Assembly (NCBI RefSeq): GCF_003382365.1
Contig: NZ_QTSU01000005.1
Location: 1-64,000, forward strand
Direction: 5' to 3'
Source of the DNA: Lysobacter silvisoli
Lineage (GTDB): Bacteria > Pseudomonadota > Gammaproteobacteria > Xanthomonadales > Xanthomonadaceae
Length of the DNA stretch: 64,000 nt
This document shows, piece after piece, positions 1-9,489 of the stretch. The stretch's first letter is position 1, and every line of letters starts with the position of its first letter. Below the pieces are notes generated by a model that was given only the letters and a program-made list of their open reading frames with translations, was not told where the DNA came from and did no database searches. Position numbers and translations under genes: made by a program.

Positions 1-2138
1 TGGTAGGTGTGCACGATCGCCACCGTCACCGACGCGTTGCTCGGGGCGTTGCCGCTACGGCCGGAGACCGTGATCGGGCTCTCCACCGTCGCGTTGTCGC
101 TGATGGTGTAGTCGGCGGTGTTGCTGTAGGTTTGCACGCCGCTGCCGGTCACCGTGACCGAGGCGGACTTGGTGTTCGTGGCGCCGTCGTCGTCGGTGAC
201 CGTGAGCGAGACCGTGTAGGTGCCGGCGGCGCTGTAGGTCTTGCTCGGGTTGGTCGCGGTGGACGTGCTGCCGTCGCCGAAGTTCCAGCTACGCGAGACG
301 ATGCTGCCGTCGCTGTCGCTGGAGCTGTCGGTGAAGCTCGCGCTCAAGCCGCTGGTGCTCGAACTGAAGTTGGCCACGGGCGCGGCGTTGACCGGACCGC
401 CGGCGGTGTAGTTCAGGATCAGCTTGGGCGCCGACGCGCTTTCGCGCGAGGTCCAGTCCACGCCGTCGATGACGCCCGAAGCGTTGACCAGGGCCAGGCC
501 GTGATTGGCCGCCGCGCCCGATGCCCAATCCTCCATCAGCTGCACGCCGGCCGCGTTGAGGGCGATGGTGTGGGTGCCGGTGCTGGTGGGCGTCACGCTG
601 CCCAGCTTGGGACCCAAGGTCGCGCCGGCATAGGTCGCATCGGCCTCGGTCCAGGCGCCGGTGACCTGGTACAGGTCGTAAGCGCCGTTGGACAGATTGG
701 TCACATTGAGCGAAACCGTGGCCGAGGTGATGTCCAGACCCGCGGCCGACGACAGGTTCCAACCCATCAGACCGCGCAGCTGCAGGCCCACGTCGTCGCC
801 GTCGGCGTACAAGGTGGCGCCGTTGTCGCGCGTGCCGTTCGACTTCACGGTCACGTCGCGCACGGTGTCCAGGCTCAGCGTGTTGGCCGGAGGCGCGCCC
901 TTGTTGCAGGTGCCGCTGAAGCTGTCGGTGTAGCTGCTGCCGGCCTTGGGCACGAACTCGCCGATGTAGCCGGTGGCGGTGAGGCTGAGCTTGAGCACGC
1001 CATGGGTGCTGGCGTTGCTGGCTTCCAGCAGCGGATGGCTGCCGCTGAGGCCGTAGAACGCGCGGCCGCCGGTGCCCACCAGCACCTGGCGGATGCCATC
1101 GCTGGCCGCGGCCTGGCTCGGGTTCATCTTGGCGTAGCGCTGGTAGTTGTGGTCGTGACCCACCAGCACGAGGTCGGCCTTGGCCGCGTACAGCGCGTCC
1201 CAGAACGGCTTGACCTGGCTGTAGCCGGTGTAATGGCCGCGGCTGACCAAGGGATGATGGAAGTAGGCCGCCGTGCAGGGCTTGGTGTTCGCGGCCAGAT
1301 CGGCCTTGAGCCAGTTGATCTGCGCGCTGGCGACGGTGCCGCCGGACATGGTGTTGAGGGCGATGAAATGCCACTCGCCCACGTCCCAGCTGTAGTAGCC
1401 CTTGCTGCGGTCGCCAGCCGGGCCGGTTTGCGCGCCCACGCCGTTGAAGTAGTCGAAGTAGCCGCTGGCGCCGCTGGTGTTGTACTCGTGGTTGCCGGGC
1501 GTCGGGCTGGTCAGGTCCTTGAAGCGGCCCCAGGTCGGCGCGTAGCGGTTGTTGTATTCGCTGAGCGTGCCGCTGCTGTAGGCGTTGTCGCCGGCGGTGA
1601 ACACCGCGGTCGGATTGATCGCCACGATCAGATCCGAGGTGCCCGCGCAGGCGTTGCCGCTGGTGTCGCAGATGTCGCCCGCACCGGCCACCACCACCGG
1701 GCTCGCGGCCAGGCTTTGCAGGCCGTAGTCGTAGCTGTCGACTTCGAAGGCGCTGTCGGGATTGCCGAAGTAGGGGCGGATCTCGACGCAGTCGCCGCGC
1801 AGCGCGCGGGCGTGGAAGGCGCGGCCGTTCCACTGCTGGCCTTCGAAGGTGTAGCGGTCGCCGCCCGAGCTGATCAGGGTCAGCGAATCGTAGGGCTTGA
1901 GGTTCAGCGATTTGAAACCCAGGCGCACCCACTTGGCGCCGGGTTCGCACACCCGGTGGGAGGGCGCGCTGAGCACCGATGCGCTGCGCGCGGCGGGAAT
2001 GCGTTTGCTGATGGCATTGTCCTCGGCCAGCTGCAGCGTGCGCTGCGCGGCACCGGCCTGCGGTGCGTGCAGCCATAGCGACGTCAGCGCCAGCGCGCAG
2101 GCCGCGATGGCGCCGCGGCCCGGCCATTCCTTGTGCAT
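1..2138 (-). CDS. Secreted purple-acid-phosphatase-like metallophosphoesterase with PKD and P-type domains (C-terminus beyond window)
   Basis: A calcineurin-like metallophosphoesterase predicted to hydrolyse phosphoesters outside the cytoplasm; 712 codons are visible and the 3' end is cut by the left window edge. An N-terminal hydrophobic stretch (about residues 10-25) looks like a Sec signal peptide. The metal-binding motifs appear in family order: GD (about 152), GDN (about 181), GNHE (about 213) and GHDHNYQR (about 326-333). After the catalytic domain come a DNRLRE-like beta-sandwich (about 410-576), a PKD domain with WNFGDGS (about 587-660), and from about 663 the start of a proprotein-convertase P-type domain. 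That tail is typical of secreted enzymes of Lysobacter and relatives. Start: ATG at 2138; an in-frame GTG lies three codons upstream at 2147. Catalytic assignment is firm; the substrate is unknown. Confidence 0.88.
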   Translation of the reverse strand, partial: MHKEWPGRGAIAACALALTSLWLHAPQAGAAQRTLQLAEDNAISKRIPAARSASVLSAPSHRVCEPGAKWVRLGFKSLNLKPYDSLTLISSGGDRYTFEGQQWNGRAFHARALRGDCVEIRPYFGNPDSAFEVDSYDYGLQSLAASPVVVAGAGDICDTSGNACAGTSDLIVAINPTAVFTAGDNAYSSGTLSEYNNRYAPTWGRFKDLTSPTPGNHEYNTSGASGYFDYFNGVGAQTGPAGDRSKGYYSWDVGEWHFIALNTMSGGTVASAQINWLKADLAANTKPCTAAYFHHPLVSRGHYTGYSQVKPFWDALYAAKADLVLVGHDHNYQRYAKMNPSQAAASDGIRQVLVGTGGRAFYGLSGSHPLLEASNASTHGVLKLSLTATGYIGEFVPKAGSSYTDSFSGTCNKGAPPANTLSLDTVRDVTVKSNGTRDNGATLYADGDDVGLQLRGLMGWNLSSAAGLDITSATVSLNVTNLSNGAYDLYQVTGAWTEADATYAGATLGPKLGSVTPTSTGTHTIALNAAGVQLMEDWASGAAANHGLALVNASGVIDGVDWTSRESASAPKLILNYTAGGPVNAAPVANFSSSTSGLSASFTDSSSDSDGSIVSRSWNFGDGSTSTATNPSKTYSAAGTYTVSLTVTDDDGATNTKSASVTVTGSGVQTYSNTADYTISDNATVESPITVSGRSGNAPSNASVTVAIVHTY

Positions 2139-2617
2139 GTTGTTCACTGGTGGATTCCCGTTGGGTTGCTGTGAGGCGCGCGCACTGCGCGCCGCTCGCT
2201 GCCGGGGACGCGTTCCGGCGCCGCGGGCAAACGCCCGGCTCGCGCCAGCGCCCGGGCGCCGCCGGCAAGACGCCGACGCGACCGAGCAGACCACCGCCGC
2301 CGCCCGTCCCGGACCGCGCCGATGCAAAGGACCGCGCGCCCCCTGCGCGCGACGGTGCCGACAACTGCCCCAGCGGACTGGGCCGCTTCGGGGCTAGGCA
2401 ACAACGCTGCGGATCATCGGCATCAGGCGCCCGCGCGACTGGGGCGGACGTCACAGGGCCGAAGCGTGCGACGGCGCCAGTGTGTGGCTGCGTCCACGGT
2501 TTGCCGCGTTGGCGGCGGCTATGGTGTCGCGGTTTTGTTGCAGTCGCGTTTTAGCCTGAGCCGTTTCTAGGGGGACCAGGTCGGGGCCGGGCCGGATGCT
2601 GTGCACAGGAATTGCGC
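2139..2617. other. Intergenic region, nothing recognised
   Basis: This 479-base gap separates the divergent metallophosphoesterase and multicopper oxidase genes, so it must hold promoters for both. I see no convincing -10/-35 pair, operator palindrome, RNA gene or conserved small reading frame. Open frames here overlap one another on both strands and resemble no family I know. Confidence 0.5.
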
Positions 2618-4255
2618 ATGATTGATGTACGACGCCGCCATGTGCTGACCGCACTCTCGGCCGCCGCCGGCGTGGCGGTGGCCGCGCCGTTCGCATGGCG
2701 GCAATGGCGTGCGCCGCCCGCGCCGCAAGCGGCCGCGTCTGTGCCGCCGCCTGCCGACGAGCACGCCGAGCCTGCGCGCTTCGCGCACGCGCTGCGCATG
2801 CCCGGCCGCGACGGTTTGTTCGCCGAACTGCCCTTGTCGCGGCTGTCGGCCTTGAGCGCGAGCATCGCCGCGTTCGACATCTTTGGCGGCGCGCACACCG
2901 AGCTATGGCATTACGCCGCCGAGCACGAAGGCCGCCGCTGCGCCGACCCGCTGCTGCGCGCGCAACGCGGCGAGCGTGTGCGTTTGAGCCTGCGAAACCA
3001 ATTGCGCGAGGCCACCACCGTGCACTGGCACGGCCTGGCCGTGGACGAGGCCAACGACGGCAGCGGCCTGCATCCGGTCGCGGCCGGCGCGCAACGCGAC
3101 TGCGATTTTTCCATCGACAACCGCGCCGGCCTGTACTGGTATCACGCCCATCCGCACGGCCGCACCGGCGCGCAGTTGCAGCGCGGCATGGCCGGCCTGC
3201 TGCTGATCGAGGACGAAGAGGAACGCGCGCTACAGCAACGCCTGGGACTGACCTGGGGCGAGCGCGACCTGCCCTTGATGATCGCCGATAAGCAGGTCGA
3301 TGCGCGCAACGCCATCATCTACAAGGACTGCGCCGACGACTGGATCGGCAACCGCGTGCTGGTGAACTGGACGCCAGAACCGTATCTGGACGTGGCGCCG
3401 GCGCTGTACCGTTTCCGTCTGGCCAACGTGGCCAACGCGCGCATGCTGCGCCCGGCCTTCGTGCACCGCGGCCAGGCGCTGCCGATGCTATTGATCGGCA
3501 CCGACGGCGGCCTGCTGGAACGACCGTGGCCAGTGGAAGACCTGTTTTTGGCGCCGGCGCAGCGTGCCGACGTGCTGGTCGATTTCTCCGCGCTCGCGCC
3601 GGGCGAGCGCGCGCTGCTGCGCAGCCTGGACTACGTGGCGATGGAGAACGAGGACGAGTCCGGCGCGTTCCAGCCCGACCCCATGGCCGACCATCCCGGC
3701 GCGGTCGCGATGGGCGATCCGCTGGACCTGATGGAACTGCGTGTGGTGGCGCCCCATGCGCCCGCACGCCCGCCCGTGCGCGTGCCCGAGCGGATGTCGG
3801 CGCTGCCGCCGCTGCCGGACACCGAAGGCTGGCCGGTGCGTGCGCTGCGCCTGCGCATGGACGATCAAGGCCGCTGGTTCATCAACGACTGGAACTTCCA
3901 CCTCACCGGTCACGAGCCGGCCTTCAGCGTGCGCCGCGGCAGCCGCGAGGTTTGGGAGCTGCGCAACAGCATGACCAGCATGCCCCACCCCATCCACATC
4001 CACGGCCTGCAGTTCCGCGTGCTCTCGCGCAGCATCAGCCCGCCCGACATCCGCGGCCGCAAGGTCGCCGAGGGCGGCTTGGGACCGCAGGACCTGGGCT
4101 GGAACGACACCGTGGTGATTTGGCCCGGCGAGATCGTGCGCCTGGCGCTGGACTTCGACCAGCCCTGGCGCGGCACCCAGCGCTACATGCTCCACTGCCA
4201 CAACCTGGAGCATGAAGACATGGGCATGATGATCAGTTTCGCGGTCACCGATTGA
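2618..4255 (+). CDS. Tat-exported multicopper oxidase
   Basis: A laccase/CueO-type multicopper oxidase that oxidises a substrate (Cu(I), phenolics or similar) while reducing O2 to water in the periplasm. The N-terminus has a twin-arginine signature (VRRRHVLTAL) followed by a hydrophobic helix. All four copper-binding motifs are present: HWHG (136-139), HAHPHG (176-181), HPIHIHG (457-463) and HCHNLEHEDMGMM (from 526), the last supplying the type 1 Cys and a candidate axial Met. Length, 545 residues, is normal for a three-cupredoxin enzyme. Start: ATG 2618 with AGGA seven bases upstream; a TTG two codons earlier is less likely. It is followed 34 bases later by an FKBP gene on the same strand, so co-transcription is plausible. 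I see no Met-rich insert like that of E. coli CueO, so the substrate stays open. Confidence 0.9.
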   Translation: MIDVRRRHVLTALSAAAGVAVAAPFAWRQWRAPPAPQAAASVPPPADEHAEPARFAHALRMPGRDGLFAELPLSRLSALSASIAAFDIFGGAHTELWHYAAEHEGRRCADPLLRAQRGERVRLSLRNQLREATTVHWHGLAVDEANDGSGLHPVAAGAQRDCDFSIDNRAGLYWYHAHPHGRTGAQLQRGMAGLLLIEDEEERALQQRLGLTWGERDLPLMIADKQVDARNAIIYKDCADDWIGNRVLVNWTPEPYLDVAPALYRFRLANVANARMLRPAFVHRGQALPMLLIGTDGGLLERPWPVEDLFLAPAQRADVLVDFSALAPGERALLRSLDYVAMENEDESGAFQPDPMADHPGAVAMGDPLDLMELRVVAPHAPARPPVRVPERMSALPPLPDTEGWPVRALRLRMDDQGRWFINDWNFHLTGHEPAFSVRRGSREVWELRNSMTSMPHPIHIHGLQFRVLSRSISPPDIRGRKVAEGGLGPQDLGWNDTVVIWPGEIVRLALDFDQPWRGTQRYMLHCHNLEHEDMGMMISFAVTD

Positions 4256-4289
4256 TGGCACACACAACGCTAGAAACACGGAGTTCCGC

Positions 4290-5027
4290 ATGAAGCTCGC
4301 CCCGCACCTGCCCGTCGCCGCGCTGCTGCTGGCCGCCTCGGCCGCGCTGTTCGCCTGCAGCCGCGCGCCGTCGCCGCCAACGTCCGCGCCGCCGGCGTTG
4401 GACAGCGAACGCGCGCGCGCCAGCTATGTGGTCGGCCTGGACATGGCCAAGACCCTGGCGCCGGTGCGCGAGGACGTGGACATCGAGGTGGTGCTGCAGG
4501 CGGTGCGCGCGGCCTACGACGGCCGTCCCTCGCCCATCGACGAGCCCGCGGCGCAACGCATCCGCGCGCAGCTGAGCCAGCGCTTGCGCGATCGTCACGA
4601 TGCGGCCCAGCGCGAACTGGCGAAGAAAAACCTGCAAGCGGGCGATGACTTCCTGGCCGGCAACGGCAAACAGCCCGGCGTGCGCAGCACCGCCAGCGGG
4701 CTGCAGTACCAAGTGCTCAAGGACGCGCAGGGGCCCAAGCCGAATGCGCAGGACACGGTGCGGGTGAACTACATCGGCGCGCGGCTGGACGGCGCCAAGT
4801 TCGAAAGCACGTACGACACCGACCACCCGGCCGAACTGGTGCTGAGCCAGGTCATGCCCGGCTGGAGCGAGGGCGTGCGGCTGATGCCGGTGGGCAGCCG
4901 TTACCGCTTCTGGATACCGGCGCGGCTGGCCTACGGCGAGCGTGGCGTGCCCGGCCAGATCGAGCCCAATGCGACCCTGGTGTTCGAGGTCGAACTGCTG
5001 GAGATCGCCGGGCGCGGCGCGCCTTGA
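4290..5027 (+). CDS. FKBP-type peptidyl-prolyl cis-trans isomerase, lipoprotein
   Basis: A Mip/FkpA-like prolyl isomerase that would assist folding of envelope proteins. The N-terminus is a lipoprotein signal with lipobox LFAC (Cys about residue 23), followed by a Ser/Pro-rich linker. A helical dimerisation-type FKBP_N segment occupies about residues 35-130 and the FKBP catalytic domain about 140-240, with VRVNYIG, MPGWSEG, IPARLAYGERG and NATLVFEVELL. Length 245 residues is usual for the family. A GGAG lies six bases before ATG 4290. It follows the multicopper oxidase closely and may share its transcript. Lipidation implies membrane anchoring facing the periplasm. Confidence 0.92.
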   Translation: MKLAPHLPVAALLLAASAALFACSRAPSPPTSAPPALDSERARASYVVGLDMAKTLAPVREDVDIEVVLQAVRAAYDGRPSPIDEPAAQRIRAQLSQRLRDRHDAAQRELAKKNLQAGDDFLAGNGKQPGVRSTASGLQYQVLKDAQGPKPNAQDTVRVNYIGARLDGAKFESTYDTDHPAELVLSQVMPGWSEGVRLMPVGSRYRFWIPARLAYGERGVPGQIEPNATLVFEVELLEIAGRGAP

Positions 5028-5139
5028 ACCGACGCGCTCCTGTCGCAGCTTCGGCGACGCGGATCGTCGATGCTGGCCATTGACGGCCCATGCCGCCGCG
5101 CGCATCGTCGGCGCGGTCTTCGCCTGCCAGGACCCATTC

Positions 5140-5544
5140 ATGAGCCGACACATCCATGGCGCTTTCGACGTCAAGATGAACCCGCAAGCCGCCGACGAAG
5201 GCGCCAGCGATGGCCTGGGCCGCATGCGCCTGGACAAGCGCTACCACGGCGAACTCGAGGCCAGCGGCCAGGGCCAGATGCTGGCCTTCCGCAGCGCCGT
5301 CGCCGGTTCGGCCGGCTATGTCGCGATGGAACGCGTGGAGGGCACGCTCGGTGGCCGCCGCGGCAGTTTCGTCCTGCAGCACAGCGGCACCCTGGATCGC
5401 GGCGCGGCGCAGCTGGATCTGAATGTGGTGCCCGATTCCGGCACCGGCGAACTCACCGGCCTGCGCGGGCGCATGAGCATCGTCATCGCCGAGGGCGGCG
5501 AGCATTACTACGACTTCGACTACGAACTGGCCGAGGCCCCGTAG
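5140..5544 (+). CDS. DUF3224 domain-containing protein
   Basis: A 134-residue soluble protein matching the DUF3224 family, a small all-beta fold of unknown biochemical role. The family pattern is visible: an N-terminal GAFDVKMNP-like strand, a central GYVAMERVEGTLGGRRGSF, LQHSGT, and a C-terminal GTGELTGLRG followed by HYYDFDY. No signal peptide or membrane segment is seen. Start: ATG 5140, which gives the family's usual N-terminus; upstream in-frame ATGs (from 4942) would overlap the FKBP gene. It lies 112 bases after the FKBP gene on the same strand, with no obvious terminator between. A repeat cluster begins immediately downstream. Confidence 0.82.
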   Translation: MSRHIHGAFDVKMNPQAADEGASDGLGRMRLDKRYHGELEASGQGQMLAFRSAVAGSAGYVAMERVEGTLGGRRGSFVLQHSGTLDRGAAQLDLNVVPDSGTGELTGLRGRMSIVIAEGGEHYYDFDYELAEAP

Positions 5545-5572
5545 GATGATTCTTGCTAAAGCGTAACCCGAA

Positions 5573-5742
5573 GACTTCGGAGTCATGCCTGGATGAAGCG
5601 CTGGATTCCCGCGTTCGCGGGAACGACTGGTGGGTTTGCGGCGAGCGCCACGATCCGTCATCCCCGCGAAGGCGGGGATCCAGAGACTTCAGAGTCATGC
5701 CTGGATGAAGCCCTGGGTTCCCGCCTTCGCGGGAACGACGGG
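5573..5742. repeat. Cluster of palindromic REP-like repeats (family A)
   Basis: Two nearly identical direct units of about 58 bases lie at 5573-5630 and 5685-5742, each with the core TTCCCGC(G/C)TTCGCGGGAACGAC able to fold as a hairpin. Between them, at about 5657-5690, a unit of the same family runs in the opposite orientation (CGTCATCCCCGCGAAGGCGGGG). The same family recurs at 24548-24657. The cluster fills the gap between the DUF3224 gene and the convergent epimerase gene, a typical place for REP-type elements, and may also act as a transcriptional barrier. Confidence 0.85.
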
Positions 5743-5765
5743 CAAAAGCGCTTCGGGGCTGCGGC

Positions 5766-6749
5766 TCAATCGACCGGATACGGCCCTTCGGCGAAGGCAT
5801 GTTCGTGGTAGCCCTTGCTGCCGATGCTGCGGGCCAGGTCGCTGCGCAGGTCCAGGCCTTCGCGCAGGCGTTGCAGGGCGTGGGCGAAGTCGTACTTCGG
5901 CGCCCAGCCCAGGTCGGCGCGCGCGCGTTCGTTGACGTAGACGCGGTCGATGCCGGGGAACATGCGCCAGCCGCGGCGCGCGTACTCGGCCTCGTAGCCG
6001 GGCACGCGTCGCGCCAGCACCGCCGGCGCGTCCTCGCGCAACTCCGCCAGGTCCTCGCGCTGGAACGGCGTGGTGGCGCTGATGATGTAGCGGCCGAAGC
6101 CCAGCGCCGGTGCGCGCTGGATCGCCAGCAGGTGCGCATCGACCACATCCTCGATGTCCACCCGCCGGAACAGCAGCTCGTTGGCCTTGATGTTGGCGTC
6201 GTCGAAGGCCTCGCGCGCCGACTTCAGGTCGTCCTGCTCGGGGAAGAAGCGCGAGGTGCGCAGCACCAGCAGCGGCAGGCCCTGCTTGTGCTGGAACAGC
6301 TCGCACAGGCTCTCGGCGGCGATCTTGGTGGTGCCATAGATGTTGCGCGGCACCGGCGCCACGTCCTCGGTCACCCAGGCCGCCGGGGCGCCCGGCGGCG
6401 GCGTCAGCGCACGACCGAAGGCGCTGGTGGTGCTGGTGAACACGAACGCGCCCACGCCGGCGCTCACCGCCTCCTCGAGCAGGTTGAGGGTGCCGCTGAT
6501 GTTGGTGTCGACGAAGTCCTGGCGGCTGTGGGTGGCCACGTGCGGCTTGTGCAGGGTGGCGGTGTGCAGCACTGCGTCGACGCCGCGCATGCAGCGCGCG
6601 ACCAGCCCGCGATCGACGATGGAGCCGACCGCGTCGGTGTGGGCCGAGGCGCTCACGTCCAAACCGATGGCCTCGTGGCCGTCGTGGCGCAGGCGCCGCA
6701 TCAGCGCCTCGCCCAAGTGGCCGGCGCTGCCGGTGACCAGGATCTTCAT
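5766..6749 (-). CDS. NAD-dependent epimerase/dehydratase family protein
   Basis: An extended-SDR (Rossmann) enzyme acting on a nucleotide sugar or similar substrate in the cytoplasm. Residues 6-13 carry the dinucleotide-binding TGSAGHLG; the active-site YxxxK appears as YGTTK near residue 138, preceded by a TSTTSAFG segment that supplies the family Ser/Thr. Length 327 residues is normal for the family. Only the generic fold is clear; nothing fixes the substrate. The neighbouring metQ gene is on the same strand 85 bases upstream but unrelated in function. The 3' end runs into the repeat cluster. Confidence 0.88.
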   Translation of the reverse strand: MKILVTGSAGHLGEALMRRLRHDGHEAIGLDVSASAHTDAVGSIVDRGLVARCMRGVDAVLHTATLHKPHVATHSRQDFVDTNISGTLNLLEEAVSAGVGAFVFTSTTSAFGRALTPPPGAPAAWVTEDVAPVPRNIYGTTKIAAESLCELFQHKQGLPLLVLRTSRFFPEQDDLKSAREAFDDANIKANELLFRRVDIEDVVDAHLLAIQRAPALGFGRYIISATTPFQREDLAELREDAPAVLARRVPGYEAEYARRGWRMFPGIDRVYVNERARADLGWAPKYDFAHALQRLREGLDLRSDLARSIGSKGYHEHAFAEGPYPVD

Positions 6750-6834
6750 TGCGGCTCCATCGTACGCCGGACGCGACCGCGTCCCGTGCCGGCATTGTCT
6801 CCGATCGCCGGCGCGCGCGACACCGCGCGCGGCC

Positions 6835-7626
6835 TTAGAACGCCGGCAGCACCGCGCCCTTGTACTTGGTCTGGATGAACACCTTGACCTCGGGGCTGGT
6901 CAGCGCCTGCGCCAGCTTGAGCACGCGCGGGTCCTTGAGGTTGTCCGGGCGTGCGACCAGGAAGTTCACGTAGGGCGAATTGCGGTCCTCGATGGTCAGC
7001 GCGTCGCGGGTCGGGTCCAGGCCGGCGTCCAGGGCGTAGTTGGTGTTGATCAGGGCCAGGTCGACCTGGTCCAGCACGCGCGGCAGCATCGCCGAATCCA
7101 GTTCGCGGAAGGCCAGCTTCTTCGGGTTGTCGATCACGTCGCGCAGCGTCGCCAGCGGGTCTTTGGGATTGCGCAGTTTGATGATGCCGGCCTTGTGCAG
7201 CAGGATCAGCGCGCGGCTGTTGTTGCTGGGGTCGTTGGGGATGGCCACGTCGGCGCCGGCCGGCAGCGCATCCAGCGACTTGTAGCGGCGCGAATAGGCG
7301 CCGAAGGGCTCGATGTGCACGCCGATCACCGTGGTCAGCTGGGTGCCGCGGTTGCGGTTGTAGGCGTCCAGGTAGGGCTCGGTCTGGAAGTAGTTCACGT
7401 CCAGCAGCTTCTGCGCGACCTGGTCGTTGGGCTGCACGTAGTCGTTGAACACGTGCACGTCCAGCTTCACGCCCTGCTTGGCCAGCAGCGGCTTGACCAC
7501 CTCCAGGATCTCGGCGTGCGGCACCGTGGTGGCGGCCACGGTCAGGGTGTCGGCGGGCGTCTTGCCGCCGCCGGAGCAGCCGGCCAGCGCCAACAGCGCG
7601 AGCGAGTACAGGGCGATCTTTTTCAT
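6835..7626 (-). CDS. metQ: Methionine ABC transporter substrate-binding lipoprotein MetQ
   Basis: The periplasmic D/L-methionine-binding component of the MetNIQ importer, anchored as a lipoprotein. The N-terminus is a signal with lipobox LAGC at about residue 17, followed by the NLPA-type fold with the family's ADTLTVAATTVPHAEIL, YFQTEPYLDAYN, GVHIEPFGAYSRRYKS, IPNDPSNNSRALILL and ALINTNYAL segments. 263 residues matches the family. It is the third gene of metN-metI-metQ, 74 bases after metI. The sequence motifs and the operon together make the identification firm. Confidence 0.95.
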   Translation of the reverse strand: MKKIALYSLALLALAGCSGGGKTPADTLTVAATTVPHAEILEVVKPLLAKQGVKLDVHVFNDYVQPNDQVAQKLLDVNYFQTEPYLDAYNRNRGTQLTTVIGVHIEPFGAYSRRYKSLDALPAGADVAIPNDPSNNSRALILLHKAGIIKLRNPKDPLATLRDVIDNPKKLAFRELDSAMLPRVLDQVDLALINTNYALDAGLDPTRDALTIEDRNSPYVNFLVARPDNLKDPRVLKLAQALTSPEVKVFIQTKYKGAVLPAF

Positions 7627-7700
7627 GCTTGGATTCCGTGGGGAGGGAATGCGGGGGAGCGGCGCTGGTCGATCATCGCGTACGGGTCATCGCCAGCGGG

Positions 7701-8372
7701 TCATCGCCTGCTAAAGCGCGCGACCAGACGGTCGCCCACGCTCTGCAGCGCCTGCACCAGGATCAGCAGCAGCACCACGGTCACCAGGGCCACGTCGCCG
7801 TGGGAACGCAGATAGCCGTCGCGGTAGGCCAGGTCGCCCAGGCCGCCGGAGCCGATCGCGCCGCCCATGGCGGTGTAGCCGATCAGGGCGATGGTGGTCA
7901 CGGTGGCGCCGGCGATCAGCCCGGGCAGGGCCTCGGGCAGCAATACGCGCAGCACGATCTGGCGGGTGCTCGCGCCCATCGCCAAGCTGGCTTCGATCAC
8001 GCCGCGCTCGACTTCGCGCAGTGCGGTTTCGACCAGGCGCGCGTAGAACGGCGCCGCGCCCACCACCAGCGGCAGGATCGCCCCGCGCACGCCCAGCGAG
8101 GAGCCCATGGCCGCCAGGGTCAGCGGAATCATCGCGATCATCAGGATGATGAAGGGCACCGAACGCAGCAGGTTCACCAGCAGCGACAGCGCCGCGTACA
8201 GGCGCGGGCGCGCATGCAGCTGGCGCGGCGCGGTCAGGAACAGCAGCACGCCCAGCGGCAGGCCGATCAGCAGGGTCAGCGGCAGCGCGCCGGCGAGCAT
8301 CAGCAGGGTGTCGCCGCCGGCCTGGGCGATCTCCACCCACTTGGCCGCATCCAGGTTCGCGAACCCGCTCAT
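7701..8372 (-). CDS. metI: Methionine ABC transporter permease MetI
   Basis: The inner-membrane permease of the methionine importer; two copies would form the channel. The 223-residue protein has about five hydrophobic helices and the binding-protein-dependent permease loop, with the conserved EAxxG-like stretch around EALPGLIAG that docks onto Met[18 protein letters not shown] is characteristic of MetI. Its ATG overlaps the metN stop in a four-base ATGA, implying translational coupling. Confidence 0.95.
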   Translation of the reverse strand: MSGFANLDAAKWVEIAQAGGDTLLMLAGALPLTLLIGLPLGVLLFLTAPRQLHARPRLYAALSLLVNLLRSVPFIILMIAMIPLTLAAMGSSLGVRGAILPLVVGAAPFYARLVETALREVERGVIEASLAMGASTRQIVLRVLLPEALPGLIAGATVTTIALIGYTAMGGAIGSGGLGDLAYRDGYLRSHGDVALVTVVLLLILVQALQSVGDRLVARFSRR

Positions 8373-9376
8373 CGCCGCACCTCCTCGACGTGCACGCCCG
8401 CGGCGGCGAAAGCCGCCAGCGCGCGCTCGGCGTCGCCGCCGACCAGGGACACGGTGAGCTGTCCGTAGGGCGTGTCCTTGATGCGGTCGATGCGGCCGGC
8501 CAGGATGTTGTAGTCCACCCCGCTCTCGCGCGCCACGCGCCCCAACAGCGGTTCGTAGGTACCGCCGCCGACGAAGGTCAGGCGCAGGATGCGCCCGGAC
8601 ACCGCGGCCATGTCGCGGTGCAGCTCGCCTTCGTCCAGGTGCTCGGCTTCGGCGACGAAACGGCGCGTGGTCGGGTGGCGCGGGTGCAGGAACACCTCGG
8701 TCACCGGCCCGCTTTCCACCAGCGCGCCGGCGTCGAGCACGGCGACGCGGTCGCAGACGCGGCGGATCACGTCCATCTCGTGGGTGATCAGCACGATGGT
8801 CAGCCCCAGTTCGCGGTTGATGCCGGCCAGCAGCTGCAGCACCGAGGCGGTGGTCTGCGGGTCCAGCGCGCTGGTGGCCTCGTCGCAGAGCAGGATCTTG
8901 GGGCCGGTGGCCAGCGCGCGGGCGATGCCCACGCGTTGCTTCTGCCCGCCCGACAGCTGCGCTGGATACTTGTGCGCCTGATCGCTCAAGCCCACCCGCG
9001 CCAGCAGCTCGTCCACGCGCGCGGAGACCTGCGCGCGCGGCGTGCCCGCCAGCTCCAGCGGGAAGGCGACGTTGGCCGCCACGGTCTTGGACGAGAGCAG
9101 ATTGAAATGCTGGAAGATCATGCCGATGCGGCGGCGCAAACCGCGCAGGCCGTCGGCGTCGAGGGTGGCCACGTCGGTGCCGTCCACCAGCACGCGGCCG
9201 CCGCTGGCGCTTTCCAGGCGGTTGATCAGTCGCAGCAGGGTGGATTTGCCGGCGCCGGAGTGGCCGATGATGCCGAACACCTCGCCGGCCTCGATGCGCA
9301 GGTCCAGCGCTTGCAGCGCCGGCGCCTCGTGGCCGCCGACGCGGTAGGACTTGCTGGCCTGCTCGAATGCGATCAC
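8369..9376 (-). CDS. metN: Methionine ABC transporter ATP-binding protein MetN
   Basis: The ATPase that energises methionine uptake, first gene of metNIQ. Walker A (GHSGAGKST), Q-loop, signature (LSGGQKQR), Walker B ([12 protein letters not shown]) and the switch His (VLITHEMD) are all present. The C-terminal 75 or so residues form the NIL/ACT-like domain that mediates substrate inhibition in MetN proteins. Start is uncertain: I prefer GTG 9376, which gives [13 protein letters not shown] and aligns with usual MetN N-termini; a TTG at 9391 would add five residues. Neither has a clear Shine-Dalgarno. I see no S-box-type riboswitch upstream. Confidence 0.95.
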   Translation of the reverse strand: MIAFEQASKSYRVGGHEAPALQALDLRIEAGEVFGIIGHSGAGKSTLLRLINRLESASGGRVLVDGTDVATLDADGLRGLRRRIGMIFQHFNLLSSKTVAANVAFPLELAGTPRAQVSARVDELLARVGLSDQAHKYPAQLSGGQKQRVGIARALATGPKILLCDEATSALDPQTTASVLQLLAGINRELGLTIVLITHEMDVIRRVCDRVAVLDAGALVESGPVTEVFLHPRHPTTRRFVAEAEHLDEGELHRDMAAVSGRILRLTFVGGGTYEPLLGRVARESGVDYNILAGRIDRIKDTPYGQLTVSLVGGDAERALAAFAAAGVHVEEVRR

Positions 9377-9489
9377 GGAATCGGGAGCCAATACGCGGCG
9401 CTCAAGCGTACCGCGCGACGGCGTCCGCCGTCGCCTGCGCGGCGGGCATGAGGGTAGAACGAAGCTTCAGTTGTCCGAAGCTGGCGGCT

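Noticed and set aside
9-2078. Long plus-strand open frame opposite the metallophosphoesterase
   Set aside because: Composed almost entirely of Arg, Ala, Gly, Val and His with no domain pattern; it is antisense to a gene with clear motifs and reflects GC-biased codon use.
289-2454. 721-codon minus-strand open frame overlapping the metallophosphoesterase in another frame
   Set aside because: Low-complexity Arg/Gln-rich translation; the frame starting at 2138 carries all catalytic motifs.
5573-5742. CRISPR array
   Set aside because: Repeats are palindromic, few, in both orientations and not separated by uniform spacers; they are REP-like.
9392-9489. SAM riboswitch upstream of metNIQ
   Set aside because: Only about 100 bases, and no conserved S-box-like helices or terminator switch can be recognised.
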